A stretch of 64,000 nucleotides of DNA, taken from the NCBI GenBank assembly GCA_037389465.1, contig JAZARR010000272.1:614501-678500 (forward strand), read 5' to 3'. Under the pieces are notes generated by a model. It saw nothing but the letters and a program-made list of their open reading frames with translations, was not told where the DNA came from and did not search any database. Below, piece after piece: positions 1 through 14,556 of the stretch. The translations under genes and the position numbers were made by a program. The DNA comes from Baylisascaris procyonis. Lineage: Eukaryota; Nematoda; Chromadorea; Rhabditida; Ascarididae. Within the stretch, counting starts at the first letter, position 1. Each line of letters begins with the position of its first letter.

Positions 1-72
1 CAAAGAGTAGAATAAAATTGAATTGAAATGCCTTCTAGCGTTAAAAAATGCTTCATTTTATTGCCTTTTCAG

Positions 73-3000
73 ATGCTGTCGGATGCACCGGCCCATCATC
101 TGTTCGTTCTTATGGGGCCTGTAACTGAGACACAAACACATCTTCCGGATGTTTGTTTTGCCCATCGTTTCTTTATTCATTCATTTGAAAGTGATTCAAT
201 GAAATATCGATAGACAGAGAAGACATATATGCTTAAAAAGATTGATGGGATTGATGGGAATGGACAGGAGTGCATAGGTTGGAAGGTTAAGTAGTGGTAG
301 GTCGGCCTGAATTCGTAATCGTAAAGTAATGTCGCCTAAATTCAAGATGTATGATTTTTCGTTGTCTTGCATTCGCGTTGACCACTGAAGTTAACATGCG
401 AATCGCCTTCCTCAATCAATAAACCTGAGCAGAGGTATAAGTAGATTTGCCAGAGTTGGTCGCTGCCGTTGTGCGAGCCACATCCACTGTGTCGTTTATA
501 GTGATTGCGAGGGGAATTATTTCGGTGAATTAGATAGGTTCTTTGTAGGTTCAGTAAATATAACTTTGGATTGAGCCATCACTTCTACAGAGAGTGTGTG
601 ATAATATCGGGGATGTTTAACTTAGGCCATTGAATAAAATGTTGGATATGAATATTCATAAGATAATGCAGGTGAAGTTCAGTATCTTTTCAGTGTCAGC
701 GCAATTACTGCAGACGAATTGTTAGCAATTATCGAGTTTGATTGATAAATGAATTTATTCATCGAGTCCCTAAGTTGGACTGAATCCGAAGTTTATAGCA
801 CGCAGTTTTTCAAATTCTTTGGGATGAGTCACCTCCTCCTCCCCCCCTCCCCACCTCCATCTGTCCCAAAAAGAGCAAAATTTATAGCCCTGATGCTTTT
901 ATTCGAGTTGTGCGATGTCATTGTTGAGGGAAGTGCGGATGAAATCATGAAATTTGCAGGTGCTGGTCGTCATTCAAGCATGTATAGAGGGCTTTCTTGC
1001 ATCCTCTACTATATCGAACAATATGGAAAGGAGGAAACGAGCAGCCGGTGATTTATTGCCATGGACTATTTCACAGCAATTTCTTGTTGGTTATTATTAT
1101 TATTGAGATTGTAATTCTTATCCTTATTTTTTGCTTTTATTCTTATTATTCACAGCAACTTTTTTTGCTTTTAAACTTTACAGATGATTTATTCTGTTTC
1201 ACAGAGGTGAGGCGTTCACATTTTCGATTCTGGTCGGTTATTGCTCGAAGTGTTGTGAATTATCAAACAGTGCTGAAAATTTGGAGTTCTTGATCTTATA
1301 GGGAGTTGAATTTATTGGAGGTTCTTTTCCTTTGCATCGATCAATGAGGGGATCTTACAGAAGATTGCGGATTATCTAATAACAATGAAAATTTTTACTT
1401 ATTTAATTTTTATAATTATTGAGAGTACCGTTTGCATTAATAAATAAGGGATCTATCAAGAATACTTCGATGGATTCTCTTTAACGATTCACATGCTCAA
1501 CATTATTATGGTGAAGAGGTAGAAAGTATAGATCTCACAGATCTTAGGGCTGCGATGTTTTCGATGTTGAACTAGGGATAGGGCAGGTGGAGGCGCCGCG
1601 CTCTAGGACAGAAGCACCGTCTCTTTTTCTTTTTCTCTGTCTCCTCTCTCTCCACGGTGAGTGTTCGAAACAAAAAAGAAGATTTGCATTGTGCAACAGA
1701 GGTGTTGTGTAAGCAGAACATTGTTGTGCTAGAAGATGGGTGACTCTCAGAACGATACCTCTTTTATCGCTTTATTTTTGCATGATTCTTTTTTTCCATT
1801 CCCCATAAGCGTTGTATATCACCTTCCCACCTCAACCTTTCATTTGACATTATATTGCAAATTTGCTTTACACAAGCCATGATTGCGATATCGTATCTGT
1901 GCATATATATGCGTGCGTGCGTCTTCTGTTTTTCCGTAACATTGAAGCTATAACTCAAGAAATTCGATTGGTATGATTGACCTCTTACACCATGTTTTAC
2001 AGACATTTAAAGAATGAAAGATTGCATATATTGCACATCGAATATTTTTTTCATTTTTCGCCACTTTGGTTACTATGAAACGAATCTTTTCTAAACGTAT
2101 TATTTGCACTTTTAGTTTGGTTGAGGTTTGATTTATTATATTTTTGATTTTTGATTTGGTTACTTAGCAATGATTCTTTTGATGAAAAGGAAGCAAAATC
2201 GCATATCCTACCAATTCCTTTCGCATTCTTCTTCTTTATTTATGAGCGACTTTGCTTCACGAAAGAACATTCTGACGATCATGTATTCACGCGTATGTGT
2301 GTATGTGTCTGTCTATCCGGTCGTTTCAACTCGAGAGTGACTGAAGTTAGAATTGTGAAATTCGGAGCTAAAATATACGCAATATAACGACTAACACCAC
2401 ATTATTCACCGAATTCCAAACCGCACGTACATTCGAAAGCTTAAGGAAATGGATTGGGCAAGTGGCTGGATTCCTCTTTTACATCTGCTTGATTAAAAGC
2501 AACAAATCCTTTGTAGAATCGTTTGAATGCTCGAGTTAGTTAAAACGTGAAGGCGGTATTCCATATATTTTCGGCGGTTTTTACTAATTTATGAGACCTA
2601 TCTCGGATGAGAGCAGCACAGAAGCGTAAATCATGTCCGTTCATATGACATATCTATCAAATTGCTTTTTTTAGAGATTCTTTCATATTAATTAGTTGCA
2701 TTATCGTTTTCTTTACAGTGCATTGTGTTTTGTTGGTGAGAACATTCATCGATCCACATTCTATGTTATATCGTTGGCATTGAGTTGGGTATCCTTAAAG
2801 GGCGTTTATAGCCATTAACTACAATGGTTTCACTTATGTTAGCAGAATAGCAATTGATTTTACCATAGTTCATTTGTCAAGACCATGTCGTGTTTTAATT
2901 TTGTGATATTAATGGAGAGAGGAAATACACATTGTGAATTTAATCGGCATATATCAATTATTGCAAATGCTTTGAGTGTATATTAAGGCTATCTAGAAGA

Positions 3001-6000
3001 TGAGCCTCTCCATTTCTCTCTTCCTCATCGCTTCAATTCAGAAGTAAATTTGACATGTCCATGTCGGTGAGGATGAGCGCAACATTGAAAACGTTGAATT
3101 CCCGATTCAATTTCTGCGTCATCCCTTTCTTCACTGAGTTTGGTTTCTTTCGTGTTTGGCCTTCTCTACCATCCACCTCTCCAATAAACCTCGACCTCAC
3201 ATACGCTATTCTGTGGCCCTTTTTAGTTGATGTTGTTCTTCGTTTCATGTTCACTGGTTGATGTTAAATGTTCTAATTTGTTTTTTTTTGGGTTTAGGAT
3301 ACCGATTTTCCGACGTTATGTGGGGCAAGAATAGTTCGTATCGCTGTGCATCCGGATTTTCAATGTAAGTGTTGTTTCGTTTCTTTCTCTAGGTCATAGT
3401 GACAAGATCCCATCAGTTAGAGAAGTCAAACGTCCTCATTTGCGCTTTTCAACTTTCTTCTCAATTAGTATTCGATTTTGCATGAGTTTGACTTCCATGG
3501 GAAGTAATACTAAACCAGCATTGTATTGTTTCATATATGCATATCGAATGAAAAGCTCCCAAGCAGGATCGGAACTCTGTCCACCTACACAAAATGAATA
3601 AAAATATGAAGGAATTCTTTAGCTTTGAGCTATTCGGTTCGAATTTGTGCTGATATTTGTATGTCTAGGAATTGGAGGAAAACTCCATCTGCACCTAAAT
3701 TAGATAATGACCCCCACATCCTCTACTTTCCAACCGATGGGTTTACTGCGCGTATATTGGTGCTAAAAGAGGTAACAGAGCCTGAATAGGTGTAACTTAT
3801 GGGCAGCCTTCGTTATTTGTGAGAAGGCATTGGCCTGTGGAATTCCTTTTCCCGAAACTTTCACTGAGAGCGTAACTCTTACGGGTTGGGGGGGGGAGGG
3901 GGGGGGGGGGAGGGAGCGTGAAAGAAGAAGTAGCATTTCTAAGAAGTATATTCTACACATGTGAGTAGTGCATATGCTTTTTAATGGGCATGCTTCGTGG
4001 TGAAAATTTCATTCAATAATAAATAAGCGCGGTACTTTTTCTCTGCAAATAACTATTTTTAATGGAGGGATCTCATTTTGGGCATTGATCTATCATGAAT
4101 TTATCTCATAGTTTATGAAGAGGTGAGAATATGCAGAGCCACTAACATTTTTTCATACTCAGAGGATTGACTCTATCAATTCATTGCGAACAAAAACGTT
4201 TATGTGATTTTTGTGAGACACTTACTCGGAATTTATTTATAAATGATCTTCGATAGAGCAGTAGCCTGTGTGAATTCCATATTTTTCCTGGTTTTATCCC
4301 ATCGGGGATAAGCCTAGCTAAATAGATGATTGCTAAAAAGCGATATTCAACAATTGCTTAATCACTTTCTTTAATTCATTTTACTTTTTACCTATAAAAC
4401 ATTCATTGTGAATAAATATCCCTTCATATGGCTTTCACTTTCGCTTAAGAGGAGAAAAGTTGTAGGGTCGCGTAACCGTTGGGGCTTATCCTTATCTCCT
4501 GCCGATCCAGTGTTAAACGAGTCGATTCATTGTCGTTCCATATAGGAGAAGGGTGCTGGGTAGGGAGGCTCGGTAGGATGGAGCGAACAAGTCTAGTCGG
4601 AGCCTACTTAGAACCGGAGGGGAGTCAATAAGAAACGATAAATTTTCTTCAATATGTGTGAATTCAGCGATGGGCTATGGATCCCGCGCACTGGAGTTGC
4701 TCGAAGAATACTACGAGGGTCGTGTACCATGTCTCAACGAAAGTGAACAGTTTGAAAAAACAACGAAGGTGAAGAGTGTAGAGGTACGGCTTCCAACTAA
4801 AAAGTTTGTTTATGCTGAAAGTAATTCCAGCTAGAGTAATTTGAAGAGAACATATTGCTGACGTCGGAAAAAGATTTCTTCCAAGGACCATCGTTCGGTG
4901 TCTTTCGGAAATCCTTTAGGAATTCTAAACGTTTGCGCCAGAGTTGTTGCTTGGAGGAATTTCATTCGACTTCAAAGCTTATGGCTTCAGATTTCGCAGA
5001 AGCCCGGCTCTTCGAAGGCGCGCATGATGAGAAATGACTTAAATTTTACAAGTGATTGTAGTAAACATAAAGAGGCCAAATACGGAATAACAACCCCGTA
5101 GGGGTTTTTCAGTAGCCATAACAAGGTGCGACTCGATGCAAATTCGCAAGTAAGTATCTCCACTTAATACCTCACTTATGCTTAGAGCAAACTGATGCCT
5201 ACTGCAATGTACAGTCTTTGCTATCTGCATATTTCACTTACTTCACTCACTTATTTGACTAAGAACGTTTCATCTTTTGTAGATTTGTCGAGCTGACATT
5301 CTCTAGCGTATTCTTGCACAAATATAAGTGAGCGACAAAAGGAAAACAGTCAATTGAAGCGCTTTGATTTTAGCTGTTATTGGTAAAACTTAAATATGTG
5401 ATAATATCAAAGCACTGCGAAGTATTTTAAAATTTTCCGTATAACAGAGTCATTAAGTATCATTTTTGGAATTGTTTGCAAGTGCAAAATATATTCTTCC
5501 AGTCTGATTTGATATTATTTTTTGGTTTCTCTCAATGCTGCTATTAATACTGCGATGGAAAATACCCAAAAAACTCACATAAATGAAGACTTCAAATTTA
5601 TCTTTTCGATAATGATTTTATTAGTGTTGACACGGTCGTTCTGCTCAATTTAATATGTGGTCGCTGTGCTAAATTCGATTCGCATATATAATTTTTGCTC
5701 ACATCGCTATAGCATTATTGCTTCATTAGATTTTTTAAACAGAACTTTTGTTTGCAGGATTCGGAGACATTAAAATTATTAGAAGAAGTTGTGGCTCCAC
5801 GTGCTGATTTGCCACCTCTTTTGCATCGACTCACTGAGAGGAGAGCCGAGCGTCTCGATTATTTAGGTCCTTTCTCTTATATTCTCTGTATAACGAATAA
5901 GCGATGGATCGTTGTTTACAATATTAACGAGAAAAGAGGAGGACAAGCGAACTACGATACAGCAGATGAATTCCAAATTAGTTAGATTGGAATGAGGGAA

Positions 6001-9000
6001 GAGGAAGCGTTGTGTTTTTTTTCTTTTGAATAAACTTTCGAAAATGTTTCTGAGGTCGTGCTTAGAATTTTCAACGTTAAGAATTTGAAAATTTTGAGGT
6101 CTTCAAGTCATGGAAAGCTTTTTAGTCGTATCGCATATTGTGTTCTTAAAGAGGATTGGGCGGTGCTATTTTTGACCATTGATAAGATAACAATGTTTCA
6201 AAGCTGATCAAAGTTGTGAGTATACGGGAGAGCAGCGGAAAACATCGCTCGATGGGATATCAAAGTGAGTAATCAGAGGGCACTGAATATTGATGAGAGT
6301 ACCATTGCACCTTTGAAATGTTCGGGTGGTGAGGTCAGAGAGATCTGAAATGAAGCTGTCTGCGTTATGCTTCGATCGAAGCCAAATGTTCGCCACTCGT
6401 TTTTAGTCAAAACGACTGCATAAACAAAGAGGATAGCAAGGGTGGGGAACAGATAACAACATATTTTTGGGGCATCGCTGGTGAAGTTTCTTTAAGCTCG
6501 GTAAGTTTTTCCACCGTTTCACATTGAAATCGGGTAACAACATCTTTTTTTGGGTATCGCTAGATTTTCACTGGTTTTAATGGCAATCGTTGGTTGTAAC
6601 TGCATGTGTTTAACATATTTGCAATGAAAAACAAGCACAGTGAGTTCACTTCCTTTAGTATAGTATTCGTTATTTTTCATTAGGTTTCACGCCTCTCCTT
6701 TCCATGAACTCCGTCTCTTTGTGCTTTAAGGGTCAGTCACACACCTTTCCGCAGCTTTCCATCGTTCAGAAATTCCGGTTTCGTCATAACTGTAAGTAGT
6801 GTTATTCTGGCTATTTGGTTGTCAGTTTAGTCTGGCCGTTCAGTCTCACTGAGTCGCCACTTGGGTTTCATGCTGGCGAAAAGACCTAGGAGTGCCAGTG
6901 AGATGTTGAAGTGGTTTCGTAGTTGAACGATAGGTATCATTTGCAAGTGGGTGCTGTGCGCTTGCTCGAATAGGCTTGAGAGGAGACGTCTGCAGCGCTT
7001 ACTGGAGAAAGATGCAAAATCTGTATGAACACTCCTCTCTATATGTGAGTCTCGAGAAATGTCACACCACTGTGGCATGATATTTCAAATGTAAGGTGGT
7101 GCATGAATGGTTGCGAGTGAGAAAGCTTCTCTCGCTCCTCCTCACAAGCGTTTTATGGGCTGTTATCTTGTACCTTTTCGTTGCCTTTACTCCCCTTGAA
7201 AACATACCTGCAGCCGATCACACATCCCCCATACCTGCAGCCAATCACACATCCCCAAAACACAGGACACTGTCGGGAGTGCTAGCGGTCCTAGATGCTG
7301 AAGCGGAGTGCTTTCTGTTCCGTTTCGATTTCTGAGAGGCGTAAAAGGAATAACTCTCAAATTCGTTTCGTTTCGATTCACTTGCATCACCGCTCTCAAT
7401 ACTTCCCGCTTGATCGCTTAAATCATGTAATGCTCGTGAATCAGTCTTTCGGTGTCATTGACATAGGTAATGTCTGCCCTTGAAAATGCGCTAGGATTAT
7501 TGTGAAACATGGAAGTTTTATGCGAGAAAGAAGGCAGAGACCTTTCCAACTTGACCTGCGAAGTAAGAGAAGAGGTTCGTTTTTTCAGGAGTTTCTTTTG
7601 GCTTAGCACTGAACTTATTGAAGTTCTGGAGGCGAGCTGCCTTCATTCCCATTTATCTGAGCCAGTCAGCCAACGATCTTACTGGAGAGCATACATGCAT
7701 AATGTTGAAGACACCCAGCCAAGGTTTGTTGTCACCTTTTAAACATTTCTGTGCACAATCGATTTGTGTCAGATATGGAACCCAATGGTATGTTTGCTGT
7801 TGAGTTGTGGAGTTATGACATAGGCGAATGCAGGGGAAGCAAATTGTGGGACATAGGAAGTCAGACCATTGAAGTGATGGGTCAACGGACTGCGTAAACA
7901 GCTAGAGGCGAACGTGTAGTATCACATTGCTAGCAGCTTCAGTGATTTTCTCATTATGAGGCAGTTGCTATTCGAGGAATTGGAATAGGGAAGTTGACCA
8001 GAGAAATACTCTTCCAGATTCGTGTTTCTTTTTTTATCCCAATAAAATTTTGTCTGTTGCTTTGCTATTCCGTCAACATCCCGTCATTTCTATGCTTGGA
8101 GTAAGCTGGATTGGAAGTAGTTTTAGTTTAATCTCAGATGCGGATCAGGATGCTGGAGATGGAGGTCCAACTTGGTTGAGTGTCTATGGGCGGAGTTTCG
8201 TCGACGAGTGTTGCATTTGTTCGGCTATGAGTTTGCTAAGTTCCCTACTCACCCCGCTCTTAGTATACTGCAGTTGAAGAACAGCTCGGTCGCAAAGCAT
8301 CTTACACGTAATGGTAATAATTGACAATTGTTTGCTGCTTTGCTCATTATAAGAACTTTTGTGATTGCTCTGATAATGAGCGGTAATGTTGCTAATGTTG
8401 AAATATATCGAAGAGTAAACGTTTCAATCAATCCTTTCAAAAAACTTAATCAAAGAAAGTGACCAGTTTTATGTGATATTTTTGTTTCTATTATTGAAAG
8501 GAATATCCTTGCAATCTTTCTATAGCACTTATTAAGTTTAACAGGACAGGTGGAAATGGCAAAGAGAGTGAATATGAGGAAAGTCACGCTCATCTCTTTT
8601 TGTTTAAAAAATTGTCCCTGACAAAATCTTTATTCCATTTAAATTCGAGCAGCCAGAAAATTGGTTGTTATGCCGACTGTGGTTCGAACTTCTTTCTTTT
8701 GCTTACTGATCGAAGCGATTGCAGTGTTATCACGTTCCGAGCTGGCACTGTTTCTTTCAAACGGCGATTTGCGTCGATTGGCGCAATATGCCCGCAATAT
8801 GGTCGACTACCATCTTATAACAGATTTGGTGCCAACCCTTGCGCTACTCTATTTCGATCAGCGATTCAACGCTGATGTTTGTTTATACACATGCAGTTCG
8901 ATTTTTGCTCGTAGGGAATGGATAGTCGCTGAGCCATCGGAAAATTCCACCGATCTGTGAAAGGGTTTTGTTGAACTGCGAGGCTGGCTCGCATCGTTTC

Positions 9001-12000
9001 TAAAATGATGTTAGAATTATGATATGGTTGCTGCTGGCAGGGACTTCGAGTGAGACTATAGCCTAGGAAACCAGTGGATAGAAACATGCCTTATGTTTGC
9101 ACTAAATTGGGACTTGCCGACGATTACGGTTACGATGGTTCGCTGAAGTGCGCATTGTTAGGCATTTTTAACGAATAGGTGATTCACGCTGTCATATTAC
9201 GGTATCAACTTTAAGCGCTGACTTCGCAATATAAAGAGAGTCTATCTTTTTGAGTTAAAAAGTAATAAGAGAAGATTGTAGATGCACTTCATTTGAAATG
9301 CGTTATTTATTTATTTATTTCACTGCTCATCCCAGTGTCACATAGTGCTGAATATGTATAAAACAAGCATTATTTAGAAAATAGATTAGAGCGGATACAG
9401 TTGTTGCATTTAACATGAGATGTTACAGGTGAAGTTGAACGTGGTGCAGTCGGCTATTCTACTTGGAATCGGATTGCAGCGAAAGTCAGTGGACACGATG
9501 GTCAGCGAGCTTGACCTGCCATCGAATCAACTGCTTGCACTTTTCAATAAAGCAATTCGAAGGCTCTCCGAATACCTCGACAGCATATGCATTGATGCGA
9601 TACGCGAGAAAGTTGAAGGCGAAGATGCGAAGAAACGGACTGGAAGCGAGTTCGCAGTCGATCAAGAAATGCAGCCCGTACAGATCTCTCTCGAGGTTGT
9701 TTCTTGTGGGTGTGCTTTTTTAGGGTCAAAAAGAGGGGTCGGAGGTGACTTTAATGTATCACTCGTGCATATGAGCAGCAACAGATTGAAACACTTTAGT
9801 ATTTTAGTCTGAGCGGGATTTCAAATCTTTTTAGTTCCACAAGCAGATATTTACATCTCTAGTCGTCTTGCCATTTAGCTAAGTAATATTTCCGTTTCAT
9901 TCATTGGAAAGTGGCTCTTGTTTCAGAGACAGTTCATCCAAGTGGAGGGGGTGAGATTTATTTAGTGATTAAGTGATATTAAGTATTAAGTTTAGGAGCT
10001 AAGGATTTGAGAGCTGAGGACACCATCTGCAATATAGTATGATGTTCACTTCTCCGGAGGTCACAACGTCGAAGAACGAGAGAGGGTAAAAAAGAAAGCA
10101 GTAATTTAGTAGAAGTACATTCGCTGTGCGTTTTTGTTTAGCTCAGTGTGTCACATTCTTTTAGTTCTGCACTTAACGCCTTCCCAACCGCTTTGACGGT
10201 GTTGATCTCTGTTGTCTTCGCTGACGTCATCACATTCCTGCTGAACGGCTACAAAAAAATGAGTATTTGTGATTGTCGGCAATGGTTTCAGTCTCTCCTC
10301 TTCTTTTATGTAAACGCTGTAGTCTGCTGTTTTCTACGAAACAACTCAAAAGAACTTTAAAGAAAATTTGCTATAACGTCTTAACTAAAATGAAATTTTT
10401 AGAAAATGGGCATTTAGGGGTGCTGACTGATCTGGCAGTTATAGGTAGCATTTTTGTTGCCTGCATCAGCCATCGGCACCACCCCTTCACTCGTTCTCCC
10501 TACCCGCGTTGAATAAGCAAACAATATCGGATTATTACTTGTAGAATGTTGATCAAAGAATGCATTTTCTTCATTCGACCCCTTACTGTAGTTAGTGACG
10601 GCCTTCAATTCATACATCTCCCCTTTACTGCAATTGCAAATAAAGATCTTAAAAGTGAGCTCTAAAAGCCTCCACGATTTCAAAACTAAATATGACGTTT
10701 TTTATTAAAGGCAGCATGGCTTAAATTGTTTTTTTTTTATATTTTAGGATGACTTGAATGAAGCCGCAGAACAAATAAAGGAAAGACAGGCGCGAGATAA
10801 AGCTAAGCTGAAGGTTGAAATATCACGCGATTTGAAACAGTTCGCCATCAAAGGCTCTGAGGACGATTGGGCGGAAGCATTGAGGTCGATCGACCTTCAA
10901 ACCGTTAAGAAGAGCAGTGGTGTACTGTCCGTCAAATCGGGAAAGTGAGTCTAATGTTGCATACTGGAAGTCTTTTGATTCCAAACTGATACGGCGTTCA
11001 CGCGAATCAAATCTGCCCCCATTTGACTTGAGTGCAAAGCAAGTTTTAATGTTCTAATGAACTTTCTCCCAAGCCAAGAAAGTGCACAAAGTGATTGTTG
11101 AATTGTATAAATTTAATAAGCTTACCGTTGTTTTTCCTTAAAACTCTGAACGTTAAGTGCCCTAATCATAGAAGCGCCGATAGTTTTGGTGATGAAAAGC
11201 TGAATTGTCTCTAAAGTGATAACGATATTCTTTGCTATCTACCTACAGTCAAAACGATGCAATGAACGAATTTGATTGCTAAAGAATAGGTGTTTGAAAC
11301 ATTGTGTCATAGTTGTTACCTATTGCAAATGTCGAGTACAATTTAGTAATGAAATTCGAGGAGGTCAATTGCAATTGGGGGAGGGAAGGGGCCTGAGATG
11401 GCGGATACGCTCGAAGCAGTAACCAAATTGAGGGAGATTTCCCCAGCATCATTGCTTTTTGACTTCCCGCAACTATAGTTTTTGTCGGTTTTACATTTTA
11501 AAAATTTCCCAGTAAAATCGGTGAATGATTGCATAAATTTTTTCTACAGTTGTCTCGGACAACAAGAGAATGTGAGGTTATTAGAGGAAGTGTGCTGCCT
11601 GAAACAAAAGCAGCTAGATGAGATTCAACAAGCTAAGAGGTGCATTAATGGCTTTTGTTTTCATGGTTCGATCCGCGACATGACAGCTCGCTAAAATATT
11701 CAAAATATATTACTTCTTGCAGCTTAACCGACACATCCATCTTTCTTAACACATTGAGAATCGTAAAGCAGTGCAAAATTGCCTAACTTAACGTGCACCT
11801 ATATATGAAACCCACCGCTGTGGCAAATCTTCAACTCGCAAATCCATTTTTGTTTGCTTGCAACCGACTTGCAAGAAAAGTAATTTGCATATTTTGTAGG
11901 GACCTTTAATCCCCCATACTTATAAAGAAGACGGTCGGTAGGAAAGGAGTTGATTTCAAAGGTCATACGCAGCGTGGACTGCACTCACAATTTTGTTATC

Positions 12001-12286
12001 ATAGCTTCTATTTGAAACTGTTTAACAGTACATACCTACACGCACATAAATGATGTAATCATAATACCCTTTTATGGAGATTTGCAAAAGTATAAAAGTA
12101 TCTGCGATTTACTTCATTTATACATTAAATACTTTTCATATCCATGTTAATTTCTTAGTTCCATTTCGAATCATCACGTCGTTGACTTTCAGAATCGAAT
12201 CCACGGTGGATACGTCTAAGCTGAATGTCGAGGACAGATTAGCGAGACGCAAAAGGAAGCGGAAGAGTTTCAAGGATTACAATTGA
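73..12286 (+). CDS. nath-10: RNA cytidine acetyltransferase (NAT10/nath-10), 3' part
   Basis: NAT10/Kre33 enzymes make N4-acetylcytidine in 18S rRNA and tRNA, acting mainly in the nucleolus. Twelve exons fit with matching phases: 73-150, 960-1085, 3298-3364, 4668-4783, 5758-5866, 7589-7723, 8138-8313, 8725-8876, 9429-9695, 10748-10944, 11550-11639, 12193-12286. Upstream exons lie outside the window. Family-typical stretches are MLSDAPAHHLFVLM (exon 1), GDLLPWTISQQF (exon 2), RIVRIAVHPDFQ joined to MGYGSRALELLEEYYEGR (GNAT motif A, acetyl-CoA binding), GEHTCIMLK, ARNMVDYHLI and SAILLGIGLQRKSVD. The C-terminus is basic (RRKRKRKSF), as is usual for nucleolar proteins. Exon 7 has a one-base frame problem near 8187. 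Exon 11 (11550-11639, containing LLEEVCCLKQKQLDEIQQ) is supported by phase and open frame only. The largest intron is 1086-3297. Identity is secure; some splice sites are not. Confidence 0.9.
3883..3915 (+). repeat. G-rich homopolymer tract in a NAT10 intron
   Basis: About 33 bases that are almost all G, with runs of three or more G interrupted by TT and A. The tract could fold as a G-quadruplex in the sense strand of the intron between the exons ending at 3364 and starting at 4668. Run length is likely unreliable in the assembly. Confidence 0.7.
7204..7256. repeat. 27-bp tandem duplication in a NAT10 intron
   Basis: Two adjacent copies of a 27-base unit beginning ATACCTGCAGCC and ending CACACATCCCC, differing at a couple of positions. 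They lie in the intron between 5866 and 7589. No function is visible. Confidence 0.75.
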
Positions 12287-14556
12287 CGTTGATATCTGCG
12301 TTGTTATTCTGTTGTTGCTGTTGCCATTGTTGCGCTGCATCTTTAAAGAGTTCAGTTTTGCAGCAAGTTTTATCTTAACGCTGCTTCATTACAAGTTGGT
12401 TCGATTATTACTGCATGTGGCTGCCATCTTATCTCCGAAGAGAGTGCACATGGAGCGACAGCACGCCCGAAAGCATACAAATGTTGCATTTCCACATCTC
12501 ATTTCACTGCAAGGAGACTTTGCGTTCGTTCAGCTGGTTTCCTTATCCGTTTGGCGACTCCTCGTTTTACCGCGACAGGTGGCCAGCCATTCCAACTGGT
12601 CAGGTATCCCCAAAACAACAGGAGTAAGTGAGAGAAGAATGAAGCAGCAAGTTTCACGTCGTCGATGAAAATTGTGCAACGGTTTCCAATTCGATTTCTT
12701 ATTCTTGAGCAGTCCCGATGAGAGAAACGGGTCAGAGCTTTCCCCATTTTTTCCTTGTCAGTTAGCTCGAAGCTGTTGCAAGTGCACTGCTAAAGATTCA
12801 TCTCTCACGACATTGTTGCTGTTTTGCGAGCACAGAATCCTTGGTGGGTCGTCAGCCTGCCACTTGGTAACGATTCTCTTTATGGCCTATGTTATCATTT
12901 AACTGCGTTAAACCAGTACGGATTTGCAGTCGGCGGTTGGGACCGCATTTGGCCGAAATCTGCACAATTCTAGATCAGACGCTATTGATCTGGGCACTAC
13001 TGCATATCACCATAATCCAGCGAGTGGAAACTATAAAACGAGTAGCTTCCCCGAAAACCCAACTACTTGAGGATCAACACACCAGCTATCCACATGCAAC
13101 ATCGTATTACACCGATCCATGCTTAGGTCACTTGCTCCAAGATAACGACCCGATTTATACGAAAACTTTTTGAGTGCCGAATGAATGCACAGCGAAACAT
13201 AGCGATGGGTTTTTTTTGTATGAAATAAGAAGTAAACAGTTATCCTCTGCGGACCTGTAGTCTCGATGGCGGGTATATTTCTCATCGATTATTTGATGAT
13301 TCACGATGCCGAACTGTCATATTATTGACTGAAACCTTAAACACTAGGTAAGTATGATAAATGTTGAATGTCAGGGCAGACTCTTCAGAAATCATAAAAT
13401 ACCAATTTAACGGCATTATTCACCATCATTACCGACTTCTCAATTGATTAGAATAAAGACGAAGATGCAAACAAAGTAACAATTTGATAATGCTATGTAA
13501 ACTATCTGTGATAACTATCACTGGGGAACGACAATTGAGGTGAGCAAATGATTCTTGCGAATAAAGAATGCACCGATCGGTGCAACTGGCACAATGACCC
13601 AGTTTGCGATCCCCTTCCCCTTCCCCTTCCGTTCTGCCCAGCTCGCCTACGAGACCCCTCGGCTTTGGCATTCATCGCCCATCTCCCATTCCCTTTCCGA
13701 TGACCATAAAAGTCGTTCCAACCAACGATTCGAAACGTAAGAATGTATGATCTTCGTCAAAGCACTAAATTTGGTGTTCCTTTCCAGCTACCAAATATAT
13801 GCCGTTTTCTATCACCATTAAAAGTCACGTACGTTATTCGTACAAGCTTCTGAGAAAAACTGTTTTCACATTTAAAATGTCGCTTGAAGGGACGAGATGC
13901 ATATACGTTCTTAGAGAATGGTAAAGAGTCCACGTAGAGAATAGTAATGGCTGTACGTGAGCAAAGATATTCCACAGGTTGAATAGGTATGTTCAATCCA
14001 ATGGCGACCGATGTATTCGCCTTTAAAGGTGCCCCGAGGAATAATAACTTGAAATCCTAAGGGATAAGGGACTAAAGATCGAAGAATGAGTACCTAGACA
14101 GTAAACACAGGTAAACAACTGCTTGAAACCGTGTACCATTCTGCTTAAAACCCGATGTCCGTCCTACATTATTTCAAAGGCACAAAGCTTCGGCATAAAG
14201 TTTCATATTTCCTCAGACGTAAGCAAAAGTGAGAAAGCGAAATTTTTCGAAGTTCACAAAAGAAAGTGGCGATCTACAGTGCGGCACTTTTGCACTGTCT
14301 ACACAGTCGACGCTGGGCAAGTTAGCAATTGGTGATTTAACACATTCTTAGAAGCAATCCCCTCCCTCCTCTTCCTCCCTCCCCTCGGGAACGAAATTAA
14401 TGCTTTTCAATAATGTTCCCCCTTCCCTCTTTAAAACACTGTTCCAAATAACTGCCTCAACTCGTGTCCCATACCAACAACCTAATACACATCAACACAA
14501 ATCGGATCGCAAAACGAATATCAACAAAAACAATATCAACGCTACTGACGAGTGAT
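12287..14556. other. Convergent intergenic region, NAT10 and Tim13 3' ends
   Basis: Two converging genes end at 12286 (plus) and 14557 (minus), so this 2.3 kb should hold both 3' UTRs. AATAAA words occur on the plus strand near 13450 and 13560, but they lie far from the NAT10 stop codon and I cannot assign them. The open frames here, on both strands, have no recognisable domain and look like chance. Confidence 0.6.

Noticed and set aside
1764..2006. Minus-strand frame with RLRWEGDIQR, faintly like a non-LTR retrotransposon tail
   Set aside because: The match is too short and has no supporting reverse transcriptase sequence nearby.
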